Source: Sulfitobacter sp. DFL-14 (GTDB lineage: Bacteria > Pseudomonadota > Alphaproteobacteria > Rhodobacterales > Rhodobacteraceae). From it: 64,000 nucleotides of DNA. Positions within the stretch are counted from its first letter, which is position 1, and every line of letters starts with the position of its first letter. The position numbers were made by a program, and so were the translations under genes. The notes beneath the pieces were generated by a model. It did not search any database and was not told the DNA's origin. It worked only from the letters and a program-made list of their open reading frames with translations. The stretch covers positions 31,165 to 95,164 of the forward strand of contig NZ_QBFD01000046.1 of NCBI RefSeq assembly GCF_003335585.1. Direction: 5' to 3'. Shown one piece after another: positions 33,385 to 41,549 of this stretch.

Positions 33385-34554
33385 ATGGTTGTTGTCAACC
33401 GCATCGCCGATTTCAGCGAGGATATGACCGCCTGGCGGCGGCATCTGCACACCATCCCGGAACTGGGGCTGGAGTGCCATGAGACGGCGGCCTTTGTCGC
33501 GGCGCGGCTGCGCGAATTCGGCGTGGACGAATTGCACGAAGGGGTGGCAAAGACCGGGATCGTGGCCATCATCAACGGGCAGGGCGTGGGCCCCACCATC
33601 GGGTTGCGCGCCGATATGGACGCGCTGCCGATTCTCGAAGAAACCGGGCTGGACTATGCCAGCACCCATGCGGGCAAGATGCATGCCTGCGGCCATGACG
33701 GCCATACCGCGATGCTGCTGGGGGCCGCGAAATACCTGGCGGAGACGCGCAATTTCGCGGGCCGTGTGGCACTGCTGTTCCAGCCCGCGGAAGAGGCCGG
33801 TGGCGGTGGCGAGGTCATGGTGAACGAAGGTGTCATGGACCGGTTTGACATCGCCCAGGTCTATGCGCTGCACAATGCGCCGGGGCTGGGTTTCGGTCGG
33901 TTCCACACCACCGCGGGGCCGATCATGGCGGCGGCGGATACCTTTACCATCCGGCTGACCGGGCAGGGCGGCCATGGCGCGCGGCCCCATGAATGCATCG
34001 ACCCGGTGGTGGCGGCCTGTGCGCTGGTGCAATCGTTGCAGACCATCGTCAGCCGCAATACCAACCCGCAGTCGCAACTGGTGATCTCCACCACCCAGAT
34101 CCACACCGGCACCACCGACAACGTGATCCCCGAAGAGGTCTATATCAACGGCACCGTGCGCACCTTTGACAAGGAGGTGCAGGCCATGGTCATACGCCGG
34201 ATGCAGGCCATCGTGGACGGCCATGCCGCCAGCTTTGACCTGCGGGCGGAGCTGAATTTTGAATTCGGCTATCCGCCCACGGTCAATGACCCAGCAAGCA
34301 CCGGTTTCGCCGCCGAGGTCGCGGAAGAAGTGGCAGGCAATGCCGGGGTGGAAACCCATTTCGCGCCCGTGATGGGGGCGGAGGATTTCTCCTATATGCT
34401 GGAGGCGCGGCCGGGGGCCTATCTGCTGCTGGGCCAGGGTGAGGGCGCAGGCGTGCATCACCCGAAATACAATTTCAACGATGAGATCGCACCCATCGGC
34501 GCATCCTTCTTTGCCCGGCTGGTCGAGCGGGCGCAACCGGTGGCGGGGAGCTGA
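33385..34554 (+). CDS. M20 family amidohydrolase
   Basis: A 389-residue zinc amidohydrolase of the hippuricase/IAA-amino acid hydrolase (M20D) type. Catalytic features: MHACGHDGHTAMLLGAA near 99-115, the QPAEEAGGGGEVM loop near 131-143, and HNAPG near 160; the dimerisation insert lies between ~185 and 295. Substrates of this class are N-acyl amino acids, so it may remove an acyl group from the guanidino amino acid used by the following enzymes. Start ATG 33385 with GAGGAG upstream. 3 nt before the next gene. Confidence 0.9.
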   Translation: MVVVNRIADFSEDMTAWRRHLHTIPELGLECHETAAFVAARLREFGVDELHEGVAKTGIVAIINGQGVGPTIGLRADMDALPILEETGLDYASTHAGKMHACGHDGHTAMLLGAAKYLAETRNFAGRVALLFQPAEEAGGGGEVMVNEGVMDRFDIAQVYALHNAPGLGFGRFHTTAGPIMAAADTFTIRLTGQGGHGARPHECIDPVVAACALVQSLQTIVSRNTNPQSQLVISTTQIHTGTTDNVIPEEVYINGTVRTFDKEVQAMVIRRMQAIVDGHAASFDLRAELNFEFGYPPTVNDPASTGFAAEVAEEVAGNAGVETHFAPVMGAEDFSYMLEARPGAYLLLGQGEGAGVHHPKYNFNDEIAPIGASFFARLVERAQPVAGS

Positions 34555-34557
34555 CAA

Positions 34558-35523
34558 ATGGCGCTGGAAGACGCGAAAACCCAGGTCGATCAGGCCTTTA
34601 CCCGTGACGATCTGAAGGGGCCGAGTTTCGAGAACGCCTTTGGCGGGGCCACGTCCTTTCTGCGGCGGCGCTATACCAAGGATCTGCGGGGCGTGGACAT
34701 CGCCGTGACCGGCGTGCCCTTTGACCAGGCGGTGACCAACCGCACCGGCACCCGCCTTGGCCCCCGCGCCATCCGCGAGGCCAGCGCGCTGCAACCCTAT
34801 GATCCGCCCTATGGCTGGGATTTCGACGTGCTGAGCGAATTTGCCATCGCGGATTATGGCGATCTGGCCTTTGATTATGGCCATGTCTCGCAGTTTCCCG
34901 CCGCCCTCACGGCGCATATCAAGGGGATCCTGGATGCCGGTGCCGCAAGTGTGGTGCTGGGCGGCGATCACTACATCAGTTTTCCGATCCTCAAGGCCTA
35001 TGCAGAGAAATACGGCCCGATCAGCCTGTTGCAGTTCGATGCCCATTCCGACACCTGGCCGGATGACGACATGGACCGGATCGACCATGGCACGATGTTC
35101 TACAAGGCGGTGAAATCGGGGATCGTGGACCCGGCGACCTCCGTTCAGGTGGGCATCCGCACCACCAACCCCGACACATTGGGGGTGACCACCATCGACG
35201 CCCGCGACGTGCATGAAAACGGGCCTGCTGCCGCCGTGGCGAAGATCAAGAAAGTGCTGGGAGGCCGGCCCTGTTACCTGACCTTCGACATCGACGCGCT
35301 GGACCCGGCCTTTGCCCCCGGCACCGGCACGCCGGTCTGGGGCGGGCTGACATCGGCGCAATGCGCGATCATGCTGCGCGATCTGGCGGGGATCAACATC
35401 ATGGGGGGCGACATCGTGGAGGTCTCTCCGCCCTTTGACACCACCGGGGCCACCGCGATTGCCGGGGCGCATGTGGCGACGGAGATCCTCTGTCTGCTGG
35501 GGCACCGGATGAGGACGGCATGA
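34558..35523 (+). CDS. Ureohydrolase (agmatinase/arginase family), paralogue 1
   Basis: A 321-residue di-manganese ureohydrolase. Metal motifs: GGDHYISFP near 140-148, QFDAHSDTWPDDD near 160-172, and TFDIDALDPAFAPGTGTPVWGG near 241-262. Members hydrolyse agmatine, guanidinobutyrate, guanidinopropionate, arginine or related guanidines to urea; the active-site loop does not fix which one. It overlaps the next paralogue by ATGA. The two are only moderately similar. Confidence 0.92.
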   Translation: MALEDAKTQVDQAFTRDDLKGPSFENAFGGATSFLRRRYTKDLRGVDIAVTGVPFDQAVTNRTGTRLGPRAIREASALQPYDPPYGWDFDVLSEFAIADYGDLAFDYGHVSQFPAALTAHIKGILDAGAASVVLGGDHYISFPILKAYAEKYGPISLLQFDAHSDTWPDDDMDRIDHGTMFYKAVKSGIVDPATSVQVGIRTTNPDTLGVTTIDARDVHENGPAAAVAKIKKVLGGRPCYLTFDIDALDPAFAPGTGTPVWGGLTSAQCAIMLRDLAGINIMGGDIVEVSPPFDTTGATAIAGAHVATEILCLLGHRMRTA

Positions 35524-36467
35524 GCGGCAAGAACCAACCCATCAGCGGCAACGACCTGGCGCGGTTTTCGGGGCCGAATACCTTCATGCGGCTGCCATCG
35601 GTGAACGATCTGGCCGGGCTGGATGTGGCGGTGCTGGGCGTGCCGATGGATATCGGCACTTCCTGGCGGTCCGGCACGCGCTTTGGCCCCAAGCAGCTGC
35701 GCAGCGAAAGCGCGATGCTGCGGCCCTATAACCTGGCCACGGGGGCGGCCCCGTTTGACAGTTTGCAGGTGGCCGACATTGGTGATCTGGCGATCAACAC
35801 CTTTTCGCTGAGCGACAGTTTGCGCATTATTGCAGAGAGTTACGACGCGATCCTCAACTATGATGCCATTCCCCTGGCCATCGGGGGCGATCATTCCATC
35901 ACCCTGCCGATCCTGCGCGCCATGGCGCGGCGGCACGGACCGGTGGCGCTGATCCATGTGGATGCCCATGCGGATGTGAACGACGAAATGTTCGGTGAGC
36001 GGGAGACCCATGGCACCGTGTTCCGCCGCGCACATGAAGAAGGGCTGATAAATCCTTCGAAAGTCTATCAGATCGGGCTGCGCGGGACGGGGTACGGGGC
36101 AGATGATTTTACCGAGGCGGCGGGCTGGGGATTTCAGCAGTTCCCGGCGCATGAGCTCTGGGGGCGCAGCCTGTCGGCGCTGAGCGGCGAGATCCGCCGC
36201 GACATCGGCGAGCTGCCCACCTATGTGACCTATGACATCGACAGTCTTGATCCGGCCTTTGCCCCCGGCACCGGCACGCCGGAGATCGGCGGGCTGACCA
36301 CCATGCAGGCGCTGGAGCTGATCCGGGGGCTGCGCGGGCTGAACATTGTCGGGGCCGACCTGGTTGAAGTGTCGCCGCCCTACGATACATCGGGCAATAC
36401 CGCGCTGACCGGGGCGAACCTGCTGTTTGAGCTGTTGTGCGTCCTGCCGGGGGTGGCCTACCGCTGA
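35520..36467 (+). CDS. Ureohydrolase (agmatinase family), paralogue 2
   Basis: A 315-residue relative of the previous enzyme. Metal motifs: GGDHSITLP near 121-129, HVDAHADVND near 144-153, and YDIDSLDPAFAPGTGTPEIGG near 238-258; this one is closer to canonical agmatinase. Two paralogues in tandem after an M20 amidohydrolase suggest a short pathway for a guanidino compound, or a heteromeric enzyme. Urea produced here could feed the urease at 56.9-62.4 kb. Confidence 0.92.
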   Translation: MSGKNQPISGNDLARFSGPNTFMRLPSVNDLAGLDVAVLGVPMDIGTSWRSGTRFGPKQLRSESAMLRPYNLATGAAPFDSLQVADIGDLAINTFSLSDSLRIIAESYDAILNYDAIPLAIGGDHSITLPILRAMARRHGPVALIHVDAHADVNDEMFGERETHGTVFRRAHEEGLINPSKVYQIGLRGTGYGADDFTEAAGWGFQQFPAHELWGRSLSALSGEIRRDIGELPTYVTYDIDSLDPAFAPGTGTPEIGGLTTMQALELIRGLRGLNIVGADLVEVSPPYDTSGNTALTGANLLFELLCVLPGVAYR

Positions 36468-36477
36468 GAGGGCGGAA

Positions 36478-36500
36478 GAGTGTATTTTTGGAACAATGAG
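36478..36500. repeat. Short recurring intergenic motif, copy 2
   Basis: GTATTTTTGGAACAATGAG at 36482-36500, between the second ureohydrolase gene and the DUF1499 gene. Nearly identical to copy 3 at 42428. Confidence 0.5.
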
Positions 36501-36514
36501 AGAGCGGGGTGCGC

Positions 36515-36925
36515 ATGTATTTCATCTTGATATTGATCATCCTGCTCGGCGGGCTGCTGGGCTATATCCGGTTGGCGCCGCATAACGTGATGCGCTGGCA
36601 TCATGCGGCGGCCGGCGCGCCGCTGGGCGAGACGCGCCTGGATGGCGGCTTTATCTGGCGCGAGGATGTGGGGGCGGCGGGGCCTGCCAGGCTGGCGCAG
36701 CTGGACCGGATCATCCGCGACACCCAGGGGACGCAGGTTCTGGCCGGGTCCGTCGCGGACGGGCAGGTCACCTATGTCAGCCGCACCCGCTGGATCGGCT
36801 TTCCCGATTACACCACGGTGACACTGGATGACGGGATTCTCGAGGTCTTTGGCAGGCTGCGCTTCGGCCGTTCAGATTTCGGGGTAAACGCCAAGCGGAT
36901 TAGAGGCTGGCTGGCCCAGCTCTGA
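36515..36925 (+). CDS. DUF1499 protein, membrane-anchored
   Basis: A 136-residue protein with one N-terminal hydrophobic anchor (YFILILIILLGGLLGYI, ~2-18) and a DUF1499 domain ending in GRSDFGVNAKRIRGWLAQL, the family hallmark. ATG at 36515 is chosen, though a GTG at 36509 with a GAGAG site is equally possible. DUF1499 proteins are of unknown function and widespread in plastids and bacteria. Its 3' end overlaps the convergent gene at 36872-37159 by 54 bp. Confidence 0.82.
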   Translation: MYFILILIILLGGLLGYIRLAPHNVMRWHHAAAGAPLGETRLDGGFIWREDVGAAGPARLAQLDRIIRDTQGTQVLAGSVADGQVTYVSRTRWIGFPDYTTVTLDDGILEVFGRLRFGRSDFGVNAKRIRGWLAQL

Positions 36926-37159
36926 GGACAGGCAGCCCTTTTGCACCTCGCGCCACATCGGCACGTTCAGTGACATCTGGCATTGCGCCATGAACATGCG
37001 CCCATCCACCTGCAGGCAGATGGTTTCGCCCAGTTCGACGCGGTTGTGGTTGCGGTCGGTGCAATAGCAATCAACCGTCTTGCCGCTGGGCGAGGTGACA
37101 TCACCCCAGGTGACGGCAGGCAGGGCGATGAGCCCGAGGAGAAGCGTGGCGCGAAACAT
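36872..37159 (-). CDS. Small secreted cysteine-rich protein
   Basis: A 95-residue protein with a cleavable signal peptide (MFRATLLLGLIALPAVTWG) and a short mature domain with five Cys (VDCYCTDRNHNRVELGETIC, MAQCQM, QKGC). This suggests a disulfide-bonded periplasmic protein; I do not recognise a family name. ATG at 37159 (an upstream in-frame start at 37213 lacks a signal peptide). Convergent overlap of 54 bp with the DUF1499 gene, so the two 3' ends are coded on both strands. Confidence 0.72.
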   Translation of the reverse strand: MFRATLLLGLIALPAVTWGDVTSPSGKTVDCYCTDRNHNRVELGETICLQVDGRMFMAQCQMSLNVPMWREVQKGCLSSELGQPASNPLGVYPEI

Positions 37160-37221
37160 GGGGCCATTATAGCACGCGGCGGCCCTTGACCAAAGCCTTT
37201 CCATCGGCGACATCCCTGACG

Positions 37222-38277
37222 ATGATACCCATGGACCGTCTTTTGCAGATCACCCAGCGCTTCCAGTACCTGGAAGCCGCCATGTCTGCCGGGTCCGACG
37301 GGGCCGATTTTGCCGCATTGGCCAAGGAATATTCCGATCTGAAGCCGGTGGTGGAACAGATCGACCATTACCGTCAGTTGCTTGAGGACATGGAGGAGGC
37401 CAGGGCGATGCTGGCGGACCCGGAGATGGCCGAGCTTGCGCGCGAGGAATTGCCGACGCTGAAGGAGGCGCTGCCAAAGGCGGAGGCGGCGCTGCAGCTG
37501 GCGCTTTTGCCCCGCGATGCGGCGGATGCCAAGCCCGCGATGCTGGAAATCCGGCCCGGCACCGGGGGCGATGAAGCGGCCCTGTTCGCGGCGGATCTGC
37601 TGCGGATGTACCAACGCTATGCCGAGGCGCGCGGCTGGGGGTTCGACCTGATCGAAAGCCAGATGACGGAACTGGGCGGGGTCAAGGAAGTGGTGGCCCA
37701 TGTCACCGGCCAGAATGTCTTTGCCCGGCTCAAGTTCGAAAGCGGCGTGCACCGGGTGCAGCGGGTGCCCAGCACCGAGAGCGGCGGACGCATCCACACC
37801 TCTGCCGCCACTGTCGCGGTGCTGCCGGAGGCCGAGGACGTGGATATCGAGATCAATGCCAACGATCTGCGCATCGACACGATGCGGTCCTCGGGCGCCG
37901 GGGGGCAGCACGTCAATACAACGGATTCCGCCGTGCGGATCACCCATATCCCGACGGGCATCGTGGTGACCTCTTCCGAAAAATCGCAGCACCGCAACCG
38001 GGACAAGGCGATGCAGGTGCTCAAGGCGCGGCTTTACGACATGGAACGTTCGCGGGTGGACAGTGAACGTTCAGCGGACCGAGCGGCACAGGTTGGCTCC
38101 GGTGACCGGTCGGAGCGGATCAGGACCTATAATTTCCCGCAAGGGCGGATGACCGACCACCGGATCAACATGACGCTCTACCGGCTGGATGCGGTGATGC
38201 AGGGCGATCTGGACGAGATCGTGGATGCGTTGACGGCGGATGCCCAGGCGCAGCAGCTTGCGGCGATGAACGCATGA
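37222..38277 (+). CDS. prfA: Peptide chain release factor 1
   Basis: A 351-residue RF1 for UAA/UAG stops. The GGQ loop (GAGGQHVNTTDSAV) lies near 227-240; the anticodon-like tripeptide region is RVPSTESGGRIHTSAATVAV near 185-204. Start ATG at 37222 (MIPMDRLLQITQRF); the ATG at 37231 is also usable. It overlaps prmC by ATGA. Confidence 0.97.
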   Translation: MIPMDRLLQITQRFQYLEAAMSAGSDGADFAALAKEYSDLKPVVEQIDHYRQLLEDMEEARAMLADPEMAELAREELPTLKEALPKAEAALQLALLPRDAADAKPAMLEIRPGTGGDEAALFAADLLRMYQRYAEARGWGFDLIESQMTELGGVKEVVAHVTGQNVFARLKFESGVHRVQRVPSTESGGRIHTSAATVAVLPEAEDVDIEINANDLRIDTMRSSGAGGQHVNTTDSAVRITHIPTGIVVTSSEKSQHRNRDKAMQVLKARLYDMERSRVDSERSADRAAQVGSGDRSERIRTYNFPQGRMTDHRINMTLYRLDAVMQGDLDEIVDALTADAQAQQLAAMNA

Positions 38278-39110
38278 CCACCGCTGGCGCCCTGATGGCG
38301 GCAGCGGCGGCGCGGCTGAGGGCGGCGGGCGTGCCGGACCCGGCCCGCGATGCGCGGCTGTTGCTGGCCCATGCCGCATCGGTGGATGCGGGGCGGGTGA
38401 CGCTGATTGCCCCGGAAGAGGTTGCGCCCGAAATCGCGGAGCGGTTCGAGCGGCTGGTGTCGCTCAGGGCGGTGCGGGTGCCGGTCAGCCAGCTGGTGGG
38501 TGCACGGGCCTTTTATGGCCGCGACTTCAAGGTCAGCCGCGATGTGCTGGACCCGCGGCCGGAAACCGAGACGCTGATCGAACTGGCGCTTGGTGCGCCT
38601 TTCGCGCGGGTGCTGGACCTTGGCATCGGGTCGGGGTGTATCCTTGTGACCCTGCTGGCGGAGCGGAAAGAGGCGACGGGGCTGGGGATCGACCTGTCGG
38701 AGGGGGCCTGCCTGCAGGCCAGCGCCAATGCCGTGGTGCACGGGGTGGCGGCGCGGGCGGATATCCGGCAATCGGACTGGTTCGATGCGGTTGAGGGGCG
38801 CTTTGACCTGATCGTGTCCAATCCTCCTTACCTCGCTGCCGATGAAATGGCCGACGTGGCGCCAGAGCTGCGCGATCACGAGCCGCGCATCGCGCTGACC
38901 GACGGGGCGGACGGGCTGTCGGCCTATCGGACCATTGCAGCGGAGGCGCAGGGCTATCTGACCGCAACCGGCCGGGTGCTGGTGGAAATCGGCTGGCAGC
39001 AGGGCGATGCGGTGCAGGAGATTTTCCGGCGCGCGGGCTGGGGTGACGTGCACCTGGCCCATGATCTGGGCGGGCGCGCACGGGTGGTAAGGGCCGCAAA
39101 CCCGGCCTGA
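38274..39110 (+). CDS. prmC: Release factor glutamine methyltransferase
   Basis: A 278-residue SAM-dependent enzyme that N5-methylates the Gln of the GGQ motif in RF1 and RF2. Features: ARVLDLGIGSGCILVTLLAE near 112-131 (motif I) and the catalytic VSNPPYLAADE near 183-193. Coupled to prfA by a 4-bp overlap, the usual order. Ends at a hairpin. Confidence 0.96.
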   Translation: MTTAGALMAAAAARLRAAGVPDPARDARLLLAHAASVDAGRVTLIAPEEVAPEIAERFERLVSLRAVRVPVSQLVGARAFYGRDFKVSRDVLDPRPETETLIELALGAPFARVLDLGIGSGCILVTLLAERKEATGLGIDLSEGACLQASANAVVHGVAARADIRQSDWFDAVEGRFDLIVSNPPYLAADEMADVAPELRDHEPRIALTDGADGLSAYRTIAAEAQGYLTATGRVLVEIGWQQGDAVQEIFRRAGWGDVHLAHDLGGRARVVRAANPA

Positions 39111-39148
39111 GTGGCGGAAACGGGCCACTTTATTTAATTTTCGCCACT
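39110..39148 (+). terminator. Terminator after prmC
   Basis: AGTGGCGGAAA (39110-39120, beginning at the stop codon) pairs with TTTTCGCCACT (39138-39148), 11 bp with one G-U, loop of 17 nt, then TTG. Confidence 0.6.
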
Positions 39149-39319
39149 TTGCCCTTGCCCTGTCGCCCCTCCCATGTTTTATCGAAGGTGTTGCAGCGGT
39201 GGATGCCTTTGGCGGTCCCGCGCGGCGGTAAGCCCAACAATCTTTCGCAATCGGGTGCAATTTGGCGATGATCGCTGCACCGGTTCTTTTGACAACTCAC
39301 CAAAGACTGACATCATTTC

Positions 39320-39982
39320 ATGAAATCCAGCAGATCACGGTCCCGGTCCAAGAATAACCGCAACCGGCAGCCGCAAAGCGGCGGTAATGTCGTCAACCGC
39401 GTCTTTGACAGCAGCGGTCCCGAAGGCAAGGTGCGCGGCACACCCCAGCAGGTGATTGAGAAATACAATCAGCTTGCCCGCGACGCACAGCTGAGCAACG
39501 ACCGCGTTGCGGCAGAAAATTTCCAGCAGCATGCGGAGCATTACCTGCGCCTGCTGTCCGAAGCGCAGCGCGAGATTGACCAGCGCCGCGAGGAGCAGGA
39601 ACGCCAGAACCGCGAGCGCCAGGCCGAACGCGACCGCGAGCGGTCGGAGCGTCAGGAACGCGACGGCAACCAGAATCAGCAGAACAACAATCAGAACAAC
39701 AGCCATTCGGGCGATCAGCCCCAGCCGGGTGGTGATCAGCAGCCGGCGGTCGAAGAGGCCAAGCAGCCTGCACCTGAAAAGCCCAAGCGCACCAGGAAAC
39801 CGGCGGCACAGAGCGATCCTGCGTCACTGCCCGATTTCGTGACCGGTGGCAGCGATGACGACGATCAGGACAGCAGCGGTCTGGTGGAAACACCGGAAAG
39901 CAAGCCCAAGCCCAAGCGCACCTATCGTCGCAAGCCCAAGGCGGACAGCGACAGCAGCGATCCGAGCCAGGCTGCGGAATAA
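39320..39982 (+). CDS. DUF4167 protein
   Basis: A 220-residue, very hydrophilic protein. Residues ~20-85 contain the DUF4167 core (VNRVFDSSGPEGKVRGTPQQVIEKYNQLARDAQLS...HAEHYLRLLSEAQREI); after it come Gln/Asn-rich and Lys/Pro-rich disordered tails, ending in a basic/Ser region. Role unknown; the N-terminal Arg/Ser cluster may bind nucleic acid. ATG at 39320. A strong terminator follows. Confidence 0.9.
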   Translation: MKSSRSRSRSKNNRNRQPQSGGNVVNRVFDSSGPEGKVRGTPQQVIEKYNQLARDAQLSNDRVAAENFQQHAEHYLRLLSEAQREIDQRREEQERQNRERQAERDRERSERQERDGNQNQQNNNQNNSHSGDQPQPGGDQQPAVEEAKQPAPEKPKRTRKPAAQSDPASLPDFVTGGSDDDDQDSSGLVETPESKPKPKRTYRRKPKADSDSSDPSQAAE

Positions 39983-40013
39983 AGCGTCTGACGAAAGTCC
40001 TGAAGTATCAGGC

Positions 40014-40071
40014 ATCACGTGACGCGTTGAAATCTCTGATTTCAGGCAGCGTTACGTGATTCTGGTTTTTT
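40014..40071 (+). terminator. Intrinsic terminator after the DUF4167 gene
   Basis: ATCACGTGACGC (40014-40025) pairs with GCGTTACGTGAT (40049-40060), with inner TGAAATC-TCT-GATTTCA (40028-40044), then TTTTTT at 40066-40071. A complex but strong hairpin. Confidence 0.85.
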
Positions 40072-40140
40072 GCATGACGCTTTAGGCGCTTTGCCGGGCC
40101 TTTTCCCTGGCCCGGTCTCGGCACCTGTGTGTTCAGGAAA

Positions 40141-40965
40141 TCAGGGTTGCAGGCTCCGGGCCAGTTCCGGCCATTTCCCGATAAAGGCGTCGCGGGCGCG
40201 GATGCCCGGTGACAGCTTCTGACGCCTGTCGTCCTGTGTCAGCCTGACAAAGATCAGCTTGCGTTTGCCCATCTCTGCCCAGCCGACATACCATCCCCAG
40301 CCGCGTGCATAGTCGAAACTGCGGTCTGTCCGGCGCGGGTAGGCGCCGCCGGTCTTGCCGTGCAGGGTCCAGCCTTCGACGGTGCGTTGTTCTACGATGG
40401 CACGGGTCTGTGCCATGGCCCGGGGGGGCACGGGCAGGGTATCGCGCAGCAGGGCGCGCAGGAAGCGGGCCTGCTCAAGCGGTGATACTTTCAACGAGGA
40501 TGCGATCCAGGCGCGTTCCAGGCCGTTGTCAAAGCCTGCATCACCGGAAAAATCCGCATTGCCGTAGTCGAATGCCACCGCATAACCGGTCAGCCTGTGC
40601 TGGCCCAGGGCGGCGGTGATCCGTTGCGAGTACCAGACCACCGAATAGGTCAGCCAATCGGTCGGATCGGTGTCGCGGGTCCAGTTGGCGCCACCCCAGT
40701 CCGGTTCGCCGGGGCGGTAGGAAAGCAGGGGCGCATGGGCATCTTCCAGGATGCCGGAATCGTATCCCATCACCGCCAGCGGAATCTTGAAGGTCGAGGC
40801 AGGGGTGACCCGCGTGTCGCAGTCGCCCTGCTCAAGCAGGATCGCGGCGCTTTGCGCATCCATCACCAGGGTGCAGAAGGTTTCCGCCCCGGTGGCGGAG
40901 GCCATGCCGATGCCGGCGGCGAGCACCAGTGCTGCGGGCAGGAGGGGGCGGGGGATGCGGGGCAT
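40141..40965 (-). CDS. Class D (OXA-type) beta-lactamase
   Basis: A 274-residue serine beta-lactamase, exported to the periplasm (signal peptide ~1-27, cleaved after AAGIGMASATGA or nearby). All class D motifs are present: S57-T-F-K60, S108-V-V, Y134-G-N and K204-T-G, plus the WGWYVGW segment near 222-228. Start ATG 40965 lies 2 bp after the stop of the upstream lipoprotein gene, so it belongs to the rsmA-surA-lptD string rather than being on a resistance cassette. An intrinsic chromosomal enzyme; its spectrum is unknown. Confidence 0.95.
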   Translation of the reverse strand: MPRIPRPLLPAALVLAAGIGMASATGAETFCTLVMDAQSAAILLEQGDCDTRVTPASTFKIPLAVMGYDSGILEDAHAPLLSYRPGEPDWGGANWTRDTDPTDWLTYSVVWYSQRITAALGQHRLTGYAVAFDYGNADFSGDAGFDNGLERAWIASSLKVSPLEQARFLRALLRDTLPVPPRAMAQTRAIVEQRTVEGWTLHGKTGGAYPRRTDRSFDYARGWGWYVGWAEMGKRKLIFVRLTQDDRRQKLSPGIRARDAFIGKWPELARSLQP

Positions 40966-40967
40966 GA

Positions 40968-41549
40968 TTACTCCGGTTGCAGAGAGGCGGTGCCGTCAGC
41001 GTTAATATAGGTGACCCGCCCGAGGCGGTGCAGTTCCGCGCTGCGTTCCTTCCAATCATAGCGGCGGTCCTGCAGCACCGGCGACCAGAACAATGTGCCG
41101 CCCTGACGCCAGGGGTCGATGATGACGCCCGCCTGCATCGGGGCACCTTTGGCGGTGATCACGGCGCTGGAATGTTCGATCAGGATCGGGTTTCCGGCAT
41201 TGGCGATGGCGCGCTGGATCTCAAGCGTTTCGAAGCCGGCCTGGTTGAGCAGTTGCTCCATGTCCGTGGCCCAGTGATAGCAGAGCCCGCGCGGCTTTTT
41301 CCCGGCATTGACCTTGGCGTTATGCACGAGCGGCGCATCGGTGATCTGGTACTGCTGCGCCAGTTGAAAGGTATGGCGGTAGGTCAGATCGGCGGCCCGT
41401 GCGGCCTCTGCCGGGTCGACGCCGGGGGACATCGCCTGCAAGGCACGGGTCAGCGCCGCCACATCCGCCCGCGACCCCTGTGAGGGTCCGGTGGGGGCGC
41501 AGGCGGCAAGGGCGCAGAGCAGCGCCAGTGCGGCAAGCCAGCGGATCAT
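40968..41549 (-). CDS. Lipoprotein with a transglutaminase-like Cys/His/Asp arrangement
   Basis: A 193-residue protein with a lipobox (LCALAAC, Cys17). The mature part has Cys90 in RGLCYHWATDMEQLL, His126 in ILIEHSSAVI and Asp145 in GVIIDPWRQG, in the order and spacing (Cys-36-His-19-Asp) of transglutaminase/papain-like thiol hydrolases. So it may be a periplasmic cysteine peptidase or amidase, acting on the envelope. No name is known to me. It overlaps rsmA (ATGA), and the beta-lactamase gene follows 2 bp later. Confidence 0.8.
   Translation of the reverse strand: MIRWLAALALLCALAACAPTGPSQGSRADVAALTRALQAMSPGVDPAEAARAADLTYRHTFQLAQQYQITDAPLVHNAKVNAGKKPRGLCYHWATDMEQLLNQAGFETLEIQRAIANAGNPILIEHSSAVITAKGAPMQAGVIIDPWRQGGTLFWSPVLQDRRYDWKERSAELHRLGRVTYINADGTASLQPE

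Noticed and set aside
33343..35505. A 720-codon frame opposite the M20 and ureohydrolase genes
   Set aside because: Shadow of real genes on the plus strand with catalytic motifs; no motifs of its own.
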